NCBI RefSeq assembly: GCF_046602855.1 | Contig: NZ_JBKINJ010000001.1 | Location: 1,674,001-1,738,000, forward strand | Reading direction: 5' to 3' | DNA from: Gracilimonas sp046602855 | GTDB lineage: Bacteria > Bacteroidota > Rhodothermia > Balneolales > Balneolaceae | Length of the DNA stretch: 64,000 bases | In this document: positions 27,492 to 37,500 of the stretch, piece by piece | How the letters are laid out: every line of letters starts with the position of its first letter | How positions within the stretch are numbered: the stretch's first letter is position 1 | The notes under the pieces: model-generated | Databases searched by the model: none | What the model was told of the DNA's origin: nothing | The model's input: only the letters and a program-made list of their open reading frames with translations | Made by a program: the position numbers and the translations under genes

Positions 27492-28736
27492 CTATATTTT
27501 TTTGGAACTGTTTTTAGATCCATTGACTGGTGTATTTAATTTCTTTAAGCCCACATAAAGCCATAAGGTAGATAACAATGTCAGATACCCTGTTAGCGTG
27601 ATAGCCAAGCTGATATCAAACATATCAGCAATTACCCCTGAGAAAATGGCCCCAAAAGCGTAACCGGCGTCACGCCACAAGCGATATATACCTATGCTTT
27701 CTGCTCGGTCTTCGGGGTGGGTAAGATCAGCAACAGCCGCAAGAAACGTTGGATATACCATAGCAGTACCAGTTCCCAAAAGCGCAGAGATGATCGCAAA
27801 AGCAAAGAAATTATCGACCATTGGAAAAGCGATAAGACTTAATGCCTGAACCAGCATACCCGACCAAAGCATTTTCTTACGACCGGTATAATCAGATAGT
27901 TTTCCGGTAGCAATTTGCAGTATTCCCCAGAAAGCCGGATAGATTGCCACAACTATTCCTATCTCTGTCAGCTTTAATCCTGCTGAAGCGAGAAAAATTG
28001 GAAACGCTCCCCATGCCAGACCATCGGTAAAGTTAGTGATCATCCCCCCTTGTGAAATAGCTCTTAAATTTGAGTCACGAAAACTAACTTCCCAAAACAA
28101 ATTCTTTTTTATCCGGGTGTCCTTACTACCCTTAGATTCATGTTCTACAAAAGGTGCTGTGTCCTTAACAAGAAATATTGACATCAATAAACCTAAACCC
28201 GCCATAATCACCCCAACATAAAATGGATATGGTCTTAAGCCATATTCGGAGGCAATCCAGCCGGTAAGGAAGGCGACAATAGCAACTGCAAGATAGCCGG
28301 AAAACTCATTGAGGCCCATTGCTAAGCCCCGGTCTTTTTCTCCGGCAAGATCAATTTTCATGATCACATTAGCCGACCATGAGAGGCCTTGATTAATACC
28401 AAGAAGAATATTAGCAAATACGATCCAGTTCCAATCAGGAGCAAACATTAAAACGAACGGTACCGGAATTCCAAATAGCCAGCCAACGATAAGCATTTTT
28501 TTACGGCCAAATTTTTGGGCAAATCTACCGGCAAAGTAGTTTGCCAGAGCTTTCGTGATACCAAATACAACTATGAAGGAAAAAATGGCTGTTTTAGCAG
28601 CAATTCCGAAATCCGTTTCTGCAATTTCAGGTAGAATAGTTCTTTCAAGACCGACCATCCCGCCAACAAAGGCATTGATCAAAACCAGCAGGGAAAACTG
28701 TTTCCAATTTTGTCTTAGACCAGGTGTAGAATTCAT
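27492..28736 (-). CDS. MFS transporter
   Basis: A 414-residue major facilitator with twelve hydrophobic helices. The loop after TM2 (AKALANYFAGRFAQKFGRKKMLIVG) carries the family-specific GRxGRK-type motif, repeated in the second half as GKLSDYTGRKKML. It is the second gene of the apparent ArsR-rhodanese operon and probably exports the compound that the regulator senses. The substrate cannot be inferred from sequence. Confidence 0.9.
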   Translation of the reverse strand: MNSTPGLRQNWKQFSLLVLINAFVGGMVGLERTILPEIAETDFGIAAKTAIFSFIVVFGITKALANYFAGRFAQKFGRKKMLIVGWLFGIPVPFVLMFAPDWNWIVFANILLGINQGLSWSANVIMKIDLAGEKDRGLAMGLNEFSGYLAVAIVAFLTGWIASEYGLRPYPFYVGVIMAGLGLLMSIFLVKDTAPFVEHESKGSKDTRIKKNLFWEVSFRDSNLRAISQGGMITNFTDGLAWGAFPIFLASAGLKLTEIGIVVAIYPAFWGILQIATGKLSDYTGRKKMLWSGMLVQALSLIAFPMVDNFFAFAIISALLGTGTAMVYPTFLAAVADLTHPEDRAESIGIYRLWRDAGYAFGAIFSGVIADMFDISLAITLTGYLTLLSTLWLYVGLKKLNTPVNGSKNSSKKI

Positions 28737-28773
28737 TTTTACTACGTTTTTCTTTATTTAAAAGTTACTCAAG

Positions 28774-29421
28774 TTAAGCTTTTGCTATTTTCCACTCTGG
28801 ATAACCGACATCCAACTTTGTAGCCTTGTACCCCCTCTGCCTTAGTTCTGCTACCGCTTCATCTGCCATAGTACATAATGGTCCTCTGCAATAAGCAACG
28901 ATCTCTTTATCCTTAGGCAGATCCTTGATACGCCGGTGTAATTCATCTTTAGGCACTGATAAGGAGGAAGTGATGTGACCAGCATCATATTCCTGACCGG
29001 GGCGGACATCAATTAACAGTGCATTTCCTTCATTAAGTCTTTTTTTAAGTTCTTCAGTGGTGATAGGCTCGAGGTTATTTTGAGATGCTCTGTAGTCAGC
29101 AATAAGTTTATTGATCTCTGCATTTTGAGAGAAGGCCAATTCTCTCATCGCCTTCCAAACTTTAAACACATGTTGGTTTGAAAGCGAGTAATACCGGTAT
29201 TTACCTTTTTTCTTCGTTGAAACAAGTCTCGCTTTTTTTAGTGTTTGCAGGTGATGAGAGGCTGATGCTACCGAAAGATTGATCTGATCCGCAACGTACT
29301 CAACAGATGAAGCTCCTTGTGCCAGAAGCTCTACGATCTCCAGCCTATGCGGATTGGCCAAGGCTTTTGATACGGATGCAATTTCACCATAAATGTTATC
29401 TTTAAACTCCCGGGCGCTCAT
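28774..29421 (-). CDS. ArsR-family regulator with C-terminal rhodanese domain
   Basis: A 215-residue fusion. Residues about 10-90 are an ArsR winged helix (ALANPHRLEIVELLAQG, the recognition helix SVASASHHLQTLKKARLV, and wing KGKYRYYSL). Residues about 118-213 are a rhodanese domain with active-site loop Cys178-RGPL-Cys183. The helix lacks the metal-binding CVC of classical ArsR, so the rhodanese cysteines may sense sulfane sulfur, oxidants or a thiophilic metalloid. It heads a leftward cluster and a 50 bp palindrome lies 39 bp upstream, the expected autoregulatory operator. Confidence 0.92.
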   Translation of the reverse strand: MSAREFKDNIYGEIASVSKALANPHRLEIVELLAQGASSVEYVADQINLSVASASHHLQTLKKARLVSTKKKGKYRYYSLSNQHVFKVWKAMRELAFSQNAEINKLIADYRASQNNLEPITTEELKKRLNEGNALLIDVRPGQEYDAGHITSSLSVPKDELHRRIKDLPKDKEIVAYCRGPLCTMADEAVAELRQRGYKATKLDVGYPEWKIAKA

Positions 29422-29460
29422 AGTAAATTGATTTGTTAATTTGGACGCTTTGAAAGTTAA

Positions 29461-29510
29461 GTCTTACATAATAACATTCAAAGTAATATTTGAATGTTAT
29501 TATATAAGAC
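29461..29510. promoter_or_regulatory. 50 bp palindrome, probable operator of the ArsR-rhodanese regulator
   Basis: Arms of 22 bp (29461-29482 and 29489-29510) are reverse complements with a single mismatch, flanking GTAATA. The inner part ATTCAAA...TTTGAAT resembles ArsR-family operators. It lies 39 bp upstream of the regulator start codon. Neither side has a T tract typical of a terminator. Confidence 0.75.
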
Positions 29511-29914
29511 TATCATATATATCCGTTTGTTCCTCGCCGGATTTATCAGATACAGCCAAACAGTCCGACGAAATAATTGATAAGAAAACATTTCATTTGT
29601 TCACCTTACCCATAAATCAGTTTAGCTTATATTTATACTCATTTTTCAATAAACGCTCTATATTTATATATGAGTGAAGAATATTCTCTCTCGAGTGTGC
29701 ATAAAAACCTCATAATATTTAATACCATATGCAATATATCCTGAATAAAGGCTGCTACTGTTAGCACTGAAAACAGCTCGGTTTCAGGACTTCTGTTATC
29801 ACTTTTGCAGGATAGAATGAGTAATTTTAAGACGGTGAATTGTAATGTTTGCTAGTAAAGAAGGTGGTCTTCTTCTGATTCATTATGAAATTCTAGCTGG
29901 GCAGAGAATCAGGT
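29511..29914. other. Intergenic stretch, no supported gene
   Basis: Upstream of the regulator's palindrome and downstream of the beta-helix lipoprotein's terminator. Strongly AT-rich in its first half. A 78-codon frame spanning the palindrome has no recognisable features. Nothing else is seen. Confidence 0.4.
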
Positions 29915-29951
29915 CAAAATAAAACCGCATCGAATTTCAATCCGATGCGGT
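29915..29951 (-). terminator. Rho-independent terminator of the beta-helix lipoprotein gene
   Basis: ACCGCATCG (29924-29932) pairs perfectly with CGATGCGGT (29943-29951). On the minus strand it is followed by TTTATTTTG. It starts 28 bp past the stop at 29979. Confidence 0.85.
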
Positions 29952-29978
29952 CAGGTCATATTCAAAAAGATGAAGTGC

Positions 29979-31715
29979 CTAGTTGCATACTCCGGATGCA
30001 CTATAGCGCAGGCTACCTCCCTGATCATTTACATAGATCTCACCGAGGTCATAATCACTTATACTTTGTCGGCATCTGGGTGTACCTCCATTAGACCAAC
30101 TATTACCCCAGGCCGGTATTTCGGTCTCTACTTCACCACTGCGTGATACCTGTATATCCCAGCCCATAACATTTTGAAATGTATTATTCCCCGGGTCCTG
30201 GTCTGTACCCAAATCCACATAAAAGTTATTGTCGTTGGGTAAATCCGGTCCGCCAATGTCTATTGCACTAGTGTTGATATCTTTAAAAGTGGTACCACGT
30301 ACTACCAACGTACCGTCCAGCTGTCTGATAGCATCATATGCTAAGTTAACACCAGACTGTTGTGTAAGTACTCCTTCGATTATACTATCGGTGACTTTGA
30401 CAACAGCTTCCCGCATCAGAATTGCTGACCACTGTGTATACTGAATTGTTGAGTTAAGTATCTCAATATTAGAATTGGGCTGTGCGTTTGTCATTACAAT
30501 TCCATATTTGAAGCGATCCCCTGATTCTGTGCCATCGCTACTGGTAATAGTTGAGTTTTCCAGTGTCAGATCTACAGCATCTGATAATTCGAAAGCTGAG
30601 GGATTTACATGTCCAACACCGGCCTCAAATACGGCGTTATTTACATTTATAGTTAGGTTATTGATATCATCAACCTGAAAGGCACCATTATCTCCCATAG
30701 TTGAGATATCAGTATCTTCAATGTTTAATGTGATATTAGAGGTGTTAAATCGGTTCTCATAGGCCCGGCCGATATTATTACCGTCAATTAAGCTTCGGTT
30801 CCCGTTATAACTCCGGATATCAACTGTCATATTTGATCCTGTTGATATGCTTACTCCCTCCTCGGCATTCATCGTTATTGTTATGTCCTCTAACACTACG
30901 GTTGACGTGCTCATATCGGTACCGCTCCAAATATAAACTGCATCCGGATCAGCATTATAGGAGCCGCCTGTGTAGCCATTTTCAACATGGATGTGCCGTA
31001 AGGTAACACCTTCACCAATTCGGATCGCAGGATCTCTATCAACATCCGGACTCAGGATATGGATATTATCACGATTCACATTTTGATCACCTTTTACGAT
31101 GAGATCTCCTGCAAAACCCATAGGAAAACTTTCCCCATTGGCCTCATCATAAAGTCCTTCTGCAACACGAATGCTATCGATATCTAAAAATGCGTTTTCA
31201 TCGTTTTGACCGTAGACAGATAATGCCTTCGTAATTGTTTTTAAAGGACTATCCGGCATGTAGCCTTCATAATCTCCGTCAGCACCGCTGTTGGCATCTA
31301 CAAACAAACGTTTTGCTATGGCAGAAATAACTACCTGATCCGTATCACTTTCACCGTCGGAACTGGCTGTTAAAGTAAGTTCATATTCTCCCGGTAAATC
31401 AGGAATAAAAGAAGGGGATTCTGATGAACTATTACCCAAACTTGTACTGCTATTTTCAGGACGACTGCTGATCTCCCAGCTATAACTGACAGTTGAACTA
31501 CCGGTAGAACCGGAGGCATCTACAGAAGCCTCGAAGCCCACAACTGCATCAGCAGCATTTCCGGCATCTGCTGTTACAAATGGAGTGGGACTATTATCTC
31601 CGCCACCATCACTCCCGGTATCCGATCCGGTTCCACTTTCACTGCAGGAAAAAAGTACTGTCAGTGATAAAAATAATCCAAATATTGTAATCTTATTAAG
31701 CATATGTTTCCTCAA
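29979..31715 (-). CDS. Lipoprotein with PKD-like domain and right-handed beta-helix
   Basis: A 578-residue cell-surface lipoprotein. The signal peptide ends in the lipobox LFSC, after which a Gly/Ser/Asp-rich linker leads to a PKD/Ig-like domain (about 48-135, ending DQVVISAI). From about 138 a DUF1565-type start (FVDANSGADGDYEGYMPDSPLKTITKAL) leads into a parallel beta-helix with many TSNITLNIED-like rungs. Such folds bind or cleave polysaccharides, but no lyase motif is obvious. M1 (31715) or the Met at residue 5 (31703) may be the start. Confidence 0.8.
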   Translation of the reverse strand: MRKHMLNKITIFGLFLSLTVLFSCSESGTGSDTGSDGGGDNSPTPFVTADAGNAADAVVGFEASVDASGSTGSSTVSYSWEISSRPENSSTSLGNSSSESPSFIPDLPGEYELTLTASSDGESDTDQVVISAIAKRLFVDANSGADGDYEGYMPDSPLKTITKALSVYGQNDENAFLDIDSIRVAEGLYDEANGESFPMGFAGDLIVKGDQNVNRDNIHILSPDVDRDPAIRIGEGVTLRHIHVENGYTGGSYNADPDAVYIWSGTDMSTSTVVLEDITITMNAEEGVSISTGSNMTVDIRSYNGNRSLIDGNNIGRAYENRFNTSNITLNIEDTDISTMGDNGAFQVDDINNLTINVNNAVFEAGVGHVNPSAFELSDAVDLTLENSTITSSDGTESGDRFKYGIVMTNAQPNSNIEILNSTIQYTQWSAILMREAVVKVTDSIIEGVLTQQSGVNLAYDAIRQLDGTLVVRGTTFKDINTSAIDIGGPDLPNDNNFYVDLGTDQDPGNNTFQNVMGWDIQVSRSGEVETEIPAWGNSWSNGGTPRCRQSISDYDLGEIYVNDQGGSLRYSASGVCN

Positions 31716-31783
31716 ATTTTTTTGAATTCAAGAGCAAAAGTTAATTTTACCATCTTTACAGGGCTCTTGACTTATCATTTCAC

Positions 31784-32061
31784 TTATACATACGAGACCT
31801 TATACAAAATCAGGTCATTTACAGCTGTATCTGTACTACATATTCCAAAAGCAGGCCACGGATCTGCAAATATGTCTTACAAATGTTGGATAGTGATTTT
31901 TCGACAGACTTTACGCACTGTTATATCAGGAATTGCAAATGCTCAAATGACTCCAGAAATTCAGGACTATACTTTATCTGGATATCGATAACATTGCTTC
32001 CCTGCTTACCCGTTGGAAACGCAAAACATGGATCTACCCGGCAAAACCATGATAGCTGGTA
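31784..32061 (-). pseudogene. Two decayed, related coding fragments
   Basis: On the minus strand a 46-codon open stretch (32061-31921) contains VDPCFAFPTGKQGSNVID. A second stretch of about 30 codons (to the stop at 31784) contains ADPWPAFGICSTDTAVND. Both share D-P-x-x-A-F and V-x-D at the same spacing and similar DNA around GTAGATCC/GCAGATCC. Both are broken by stops and have no start codon. They look like degraded tandem copies of an unidentified family. The rest of 31716-32230 holds nothing I can support. Confidence 0.3.
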
Positions 32062-32230
32062 TCAGTTTATAAGACCCTATTCTACAAAGTTGTTAAATCG
32101 TACCGATTCTTAGTAAAATACAAATGGCTCTCTGCCAACAATTACACTAACTCCAAAAATAGATGCTGCCTACTAATTTTTTGATATATTTTCTAAACTT
32201 GCAGGAGAAGATCAATCCAATAAAATCAAA

Positions 32231-32923
32231 ATGAATCCAGTAATTCTACTTCATGGCGCTTTAGGTACATCCGATCAATTGAAACCATTGGCGGATATAT
32301 TAGAAACAGATCAACCTATACATCTGATGAATTTCGAGGCACACGGTACAGCATCTATACCTGATCGACCCTTCAGAATGGAGAACTTCACCGAGAATGT
32401 GTTGAAATACATGGATGAGAGAAACTTAGAAAAAGTACACCTGTTCGGTTACAGCATGGGGGGATATGTAGCCATGTACCTGGCCAGGTATTATCCTGAA
32501 CGCGTAGAGAAAATATCAACACTTGGCACTGTCTTGAAGTGGAATTCCAGTATAGCGGAAAGAGAAGTGAAATTTCTGAATCCCGATAAGATCAAGTTGA
32601 AAGTCCCAAAATTTGCCGAAGAATTAAATAAACGCCACCCTGCCGGTTGGCAAAAAGTCACACTAAAGACAAAAGACCTATTGTTAGACCTGGGTAAAAA
32701 TCCGCGTATTAAAGACAGAGAGTGGTCAGAAATAACCCACAACATCAGAATTCATGTTGGGGACAGTGATTCCACCGCCGGACTTCAACAAAGCATAGAG
32801 GTTTACAATGAACTTCAAAATGGAGAATTAACAGTACTACCTGATACACCGCATCCGATTGGAAAAGTCAATTTAAAGTTATTAGCTGTTTCGTTAGATG
32901 GTTTTTTTGATACAGATTCATAG
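32231..32923 (+). CDS. Alpha/beta hydrolase
   Basis: A 230-residue cytosolic alpha/beta-hydrolase. The oxyanion strand LLHGALGTSDQL is near the start, the nucleophile Ser75 lies in FGYSMGGYV, an acidic residue is in HVGDSDST, and the catalytic His is in PDTPHPIGK. It resembles small esterases or MenH-like hydrolases; substrate unknown. It stands alone between two gene-poor stretches. Confidence 0.87.
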   Translation: MNPVILLHGALGTSDQLKPLADILETDQPIHLMNFEAHGTASIPDRPFRMENFTENVLKYMDERNLEKVHLFGYSMGGYVAMYLARYYPERVEKISTLGTVLKWNSSIAEREVKFLNPDKIKLKVPKFAEELNKRHPAGWQKVTLKTKDLLLDLGKNPRIKDREWSEITHNIRIHVGDSDSTAGLQQSIEVYNELQNGELTVLPDTPHPIGKVNLKLLAVSLDGFFDTDS

Positions 32924-33325
32924 AATCCTTGGTGTTATCACAAGTTTTAAAACAGTTAGCAAGAAATCTGTATGCTGTAGAAAATTGACTCAATAATTCT
33001 TAGCATACCACAAACATCATCCGAAATTAGCAGAAAGCTGCTTTACGGTCTTAAATGCACGTTTGAAATACCCTTCCAAGTTCATCCTTTGGTTCAGTAT
33101 GCCGTTTTGGTAAGCTCAAAACTTAAACAATTGAACAGGGAAGATTTTGCTTTATGAATTGATCAATTCTTATTCAATAAGCCACAGTTCTGTCCGGTGA
33201 TTATTAAAAGTAAAAGCCCCAAGATACTAACTAAGTGGTTCAGGCGACTTGTCTTTTGATCATTGTTTAGCCTGCCTATTGAAAGGGTTTCTCTTTGGCC
33301 TAGATTGACTATATCAAACGTTATT
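32924..33325. other. Intergenic stretch, no supported gene
   Basis: AT-rich DNA between the hydrolase and the convergent SDR gene. The longest convincing start-to-stop frame is 22 codons on the minus strand, with no known product. No terminator hairpin with a T tract was found. Confidence 0.4.
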
Positions 33326-34075
33326 TTAAAGCTCCTGAGCAGTTGGGCGGTAAAGTATTTCGTTTACATCCATATCTTCAGGCTGTTCCATTGCAAAGAT
33401 AACGGCTCGTGCGAATGAATCAGCTGGAATGGCCTTATCATCATAGAAATCCTTGATACCCTCAGCCGTCTCCGGATCTTCGGTGCTGGATGGCAACTCC
33501 GTATCTACAGCACCTGGTGAGATAATGGTTGTTCGCAAATTGTATGGCTTCACTTCTTTTCGAAGACCTTCCGAAATTGTTCGTACCGCATGTTTGGTGG
33601 CTGAATATACTGTACCGCCCGGTCCAATTTTATGCCCGGCAACAGATGAGACATTAATAAAATGACCACTTTTCTGCTCTTTCATATGTGGCAGAGCAGC
33701 TGCAATTCCATACATCACACCTTTGATATTTACATCTATCATTTGGTCCCACTCATCAACTCTCAGTTTTTCGAGCGGAGCGAGTGGCATGATACCTGCG
33801 TTGTTTATCATCACATCAATCCGATCGTATTCATCAACGGCACTGTCTACAAGATTTTTAACCTGATCCCTCTCAGTCACATTAGTAGTCACGGCTAAGG
33901 CTTTTCCTCCATTTTCACTGATGGATTTTGCTAATGTTTCAATTTTATCTGTCCGGCGTGCTCCTAAAACAACGGTAGCACCACGTTCCGATAAATACTC
34001 AGCGGCGACTTTTCCAAACCCACTGCTTGCACCCGTTATGACGACTACTTTTTCTTCTATATTCTCGTTATTCAT
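33326..34075 (-). CDS. Short-chain dehydrogenase/reductase
   Basis: A 249-residue classical SDR. The dinucleotide motif TGASSGFG spans residues 14-21, NNAGIM lies near 91-96, and the catalytic Ser143/144, Tyr157 and Lys161 (YSATK) are present. ARRTDKIE after the second strand suggests NADP(H) preference. It resembles the YdfG-like group of oxidoreductases with broad alcohol/ketone substrates. Standalone gene. Confidence 0.92.
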   Translation of the reverse strand: MNNENIEEKVVVITGASSGFGKVAAEYLSERGATVVLGARRTDKIETLAKSISENGGKALAVTTNVTERDQVKNLVDSAVDEYDRIDVMINNAGIMPLAPLEKLRVDEWDQMIDVNIKGVMYGIAAALPHMKEQKSGHFINVSSVAGHKIGPGGTVYSATKHAVRTISEGLRKEVKPYNLRTTIISPGAVDTELPSSTEDPETAEGIKDFYDDKAIPADSFARAVIFAMEQPEDMDVNEILYRPTAQEL

Positions 34076-34313
34076 TTTTCCGTAATTGTCTTTATGCTCT
34101 GATTATAAATTTTGACGCTTCTAAATCAATATGTGTCTGAATTAGAACCTTTGCAGTTAATTTTCAAATCCGTTCAGTACCACAAACACATCTTAGGCAG
34201 GAACATTCAGTTTTATTATTACCGGAAAAAGGTATCATCGGACTGAGGATCAAATTTGTATAAAATAATGGCTTGTGTAGTTTCCAGACCAGAAATCACT
34301 TAAATATCAAAAA
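34076..34313. other. Intergenic stretch upstream of the SDR gene
   Basis: AT-rich DNA that must hold the SDR promoter. No clear promoter consensus, repeat or ORF is seen. Confidence 0.35.
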
Positions 34314-34421
34314 TTATTTCTGTTGCATTTTTTCCCATGAGGTTAAACTTATTGAATTGAGATCAAGGTCGTAACCATTCTTTAAGGATGTTTTTCCGGA
34401 TACCCCTATAGCTTGATAAGA
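34314..34421 (-). pseudogene. Possible C-terminal remnant of a lost gene
   Basis: A minus-strand open stretch of 35 codons ends in TAA at 34314 and reads like a natural protein end (for example NGYDLDLNSISLTSWEKMQ). There is no start codon, and the nrdJ terminator lies directly upstream. Family not recognised. Chance open reading cannot be excluded. Confidence 0.2.
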
Positions 34422-34432
34422 CCTAATGCACC

Positions 34433-34470
34433 AAATAAAAACCCTGACCGGCTACTCACCGATCAGGGTT
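34433..34470 (-). terminator. Rho-independent terminator of nrdJ
   Basis: ACCCTGA (34441-34447) pairs with TCAGGGT (34463-34469). On the minus strand the hairpin runs into TTTTTATTT. It lies about 90 bp past the nrdJ stop. Confidence 0.8.
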
Positions 34471-34560
34471 ATCCTGTTCTCCATGTAAAGTTCTTTATTG
34501 GAGTAACGGTTATTCGTTAATGGGAACTGCTTTCCGCATTAATGATTTAACCAATAACGA

Positions 34561-37500
34561 TTAACTACAACCGGTGGTAGACCCACAGGTGATACACTTC
34601 ATACATGTGCCATTTCTCACCATGGTCATACTGCCACATTCAGGGCAGGCTTCGCCGGTATAGCCCATCTGTTTTGCTTTGTCATATTCGCTTTCGTAGC
34701 TGTCTGACTGAACCGCTTTGTGCTGTCCTTCTATAGCTGTCTGACTGCTGTCAACGCTTATCTTTTCAGGAACAGGATCGGTTTCTGGATCAGATTCGGG
34801 TGCTTTGGCCACGGCATCAGCAGAAGAGCTGGTTCCGGTAGTGCGCTCAAACTCAGCACTGTCAACATCCGGATTGGCATCTGCAGTTGGCCGCAAGTTG
34901 CGTGATTCGATCTGATCGGCCGGCACGTGTGCCAGATCTTCACGACCAAGATATGTTACAGCCAGCTCACGGAAGATGTAATCGATAACGGATGTACTCA
35001 TCTTCACGTGTGGGTTACCATTAACCATTCCGCTTGGCTCGAATTTCGTGAATACAAAGGCATCTACGAATTCTTCAAGCGGTACACCATGTTGCAGCCC
35101 CAGAGATATGGAAATCGCAAAGCAGTTCAACAAGCTTCTGAATGCAGCCCCTTCACGGTGCATATCAATAAAGATCTCACCAAGTTGCCCATTTTCATAC
35201 TCACCGGTTCTCAGATAAACACTTTGTCCACCGATCTTAACTTTCTGTGTGTAACCTTCGCGGCGGAACGGCAGCCTTTGTCGGCGAGCTACATATTTAT
35301 GGATGATACGCTCTGCCACTTCAAGCACTTTATCTTGTGCCATGGTGGTTTCAGCATCTACTGCTTCTGTTTCATCTTCATCTTCGATCTCTTCCAGTAC
35401 ATCGGCCATAGAGTTCAGTGGCTGACTTAACTTGGAACCGTCACGATATAAGGCATTTGCCTTAAGCATCATTTCCCATGAATCCATGTAGGCATCCTTC
35501 ATGTCTTCGATAGTAGCTTCATTCGGAAGGTTGATGGTCTTGGAAATAGCTCCAGAAAGGAATGGCTGCGCTGCAGCCATCATTCGGATATGGCCTTTGG
35601 CCGAAATGAATCGGGTACCGATCCTTCCGCAGCGATTGGCACAATCAAATACTGCGTAATCTTCTTCTTTGAGATGCGGTGCGCCTTCAACCGTCATGGT
35701 TCCACAAACATAATCGTTGGCATCCTGAATTTGTTCTCTGCTGAATCCAAGGAATCGCAGCATATCAAAGTTCATATCATTAAGCTGCTCTTCCGGGATC
35801 TCCAGAACATCTTTGCAGAAATCTTCGCCGAGTGTCCACTGATTGAAAGCAAACTTGATGTCGAAACTTCCGGGAAGTGCTTCGTTAATAGCATCCAGTT
35901 TTTCTTTGGTAAATCCTTTCTCCATCAATGTCTCAGCGTTGATGTGAGGACAACCTTCCAGAGAACCTGTGCCTTTAGCATAGTCGATGATCTCCTGAGA
36001 TTCCTTCTTGGAATAACCAAGATTCTCCAGCGCTTTTGGTACAGCCTGATTGATGATCTTAAAGTATCCGCCACCGGCCAGCTTCTTGAATTTAACCAAT
36101 GCGAAGTCAGGTTCTATACCGGTGGTGTCACAATCCATTACCAAACCGATGGTTCCGGTTGGTGCAAGTACCGTTACCTGGGCATTTCGATATCCATGTT
36201 TTTCTCCAAGCTTAAGTGCTTTGTCAGAAGCCTTTTTAGCTGCTTTTACCAGATAATCAGGACAAATGGAAGCATCAATACCCATAGGCTTCACGGTCAA
36301 TCCTTCATATTCTTCCGGATCAACATTATAAGCTGCTCTTCGGTGATTGCGGATCACTTTGAGCATGTGCTCTTTGTTTCGCTCATAGCCGTTGAAGGAA
36401 CCTAACTCTTTCGCCATTTCAGCAGAAGTTGCATACGAGGTCATGTGCATGGTAGCTGTAACCGCGCCGGCAACAGCAGCACCTTCTTCACTGTCGTATG
36501 GTAAACCTTGCACCATAAGTGCAGCACCGATATTTGCGTAGCCGAGACCGAGCGTACGGAATTCATACGAAAGCTCTGCAATTTCTTTGGATGGGAACTG
36601 AGCCATCAATACGGCGATCTCGAGAACCACCGTCCAGATACGGGAGGCATATTCCAGCGACTCCATATCGAATTCTTTGTACTCGCCATCCCCTTTGAAA
36701 TATTTCATCAGGTTCAGGGATGCCAGGTTACAGGCTGTATTATCGAGAAACATGTATTCTGAGCAAGGGTTACTTGCTTTGATCGGGCCATCTTCAGGGC
36801 ATGTATGCCATTCGTTGATGGTATCATGGTACTGAGTTCCGGGATCGGCACAAGACCAGGCTGCATAGGCAATGTCATCCCAAAGCTCACGGGCTCTTAG
36901 GGTTTTCATTGGTTCCGGATCACGCCCTTCTTCTTCAGCATCTTCCAATTCAACCCGTCCATATAAATGCCAGTCCTTGTCTTCCTTTACAGCCTTCATA
37001 AATGAGTTTGGCACACGAACGGAGTTGTTTGAATTCTGACCGCTTACGGTTGAGTAAGCCTCGGAATTCCAATCGGTGTCGTAGGTATCAAATTCAAGAT
37101 CGGTGAATCCCTGAGCGGCAAGCTGAATCACACGCTCTATATAGTTAAGGGGAACCTGATTTCTCTTAGCCTTACGGATCTCATCAGCAAGCGCTTTATT
37201 CTTCAGGGGATCACGGCTCATGGCACCGTTGAAAGTACGTCCTTCAATTTCTACCGGGGTGTGGCAAAGTTTGATGATATTCTTCAGATGCTTTTGCACA
37301 CTTTTTGAACCGGCAACAAGGGCAGCTACTTTCTGCTCTTCCCTCACTTTCCAGTTGATGTACTCTTCGATATCAGGATGGTCCAGATCAAGGGTCACCA
37401 TTTTAGCGGCACGACGTGTTGTACCACCTGATTTAATGGCTCCGGCAGCACGATCTCCGATCTTCAGGAAACTCATCAAGCCTGAACTTCTTCCGCCACC

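Noticed and set aside
29441..29677. 78-codon plus-strand frame across the ArsR palindrome
   Set aside because: Translation is low-complexity AT-driven sequence and it runs through the operator region.
31704..32113. Plus-strand frames of 95 and 76 codons upstream of the hydrolase
   Set aside because: No recognisable composition or start signal; the minus strand of the same region reads more like protein.
35590..36405. 271-codon open frame antisense to nrdJ
   Set aside because: Lies wholly inside the convincing class II reductase gene on the other strand; no recognisable domains and a composition expected of a shadow frame.
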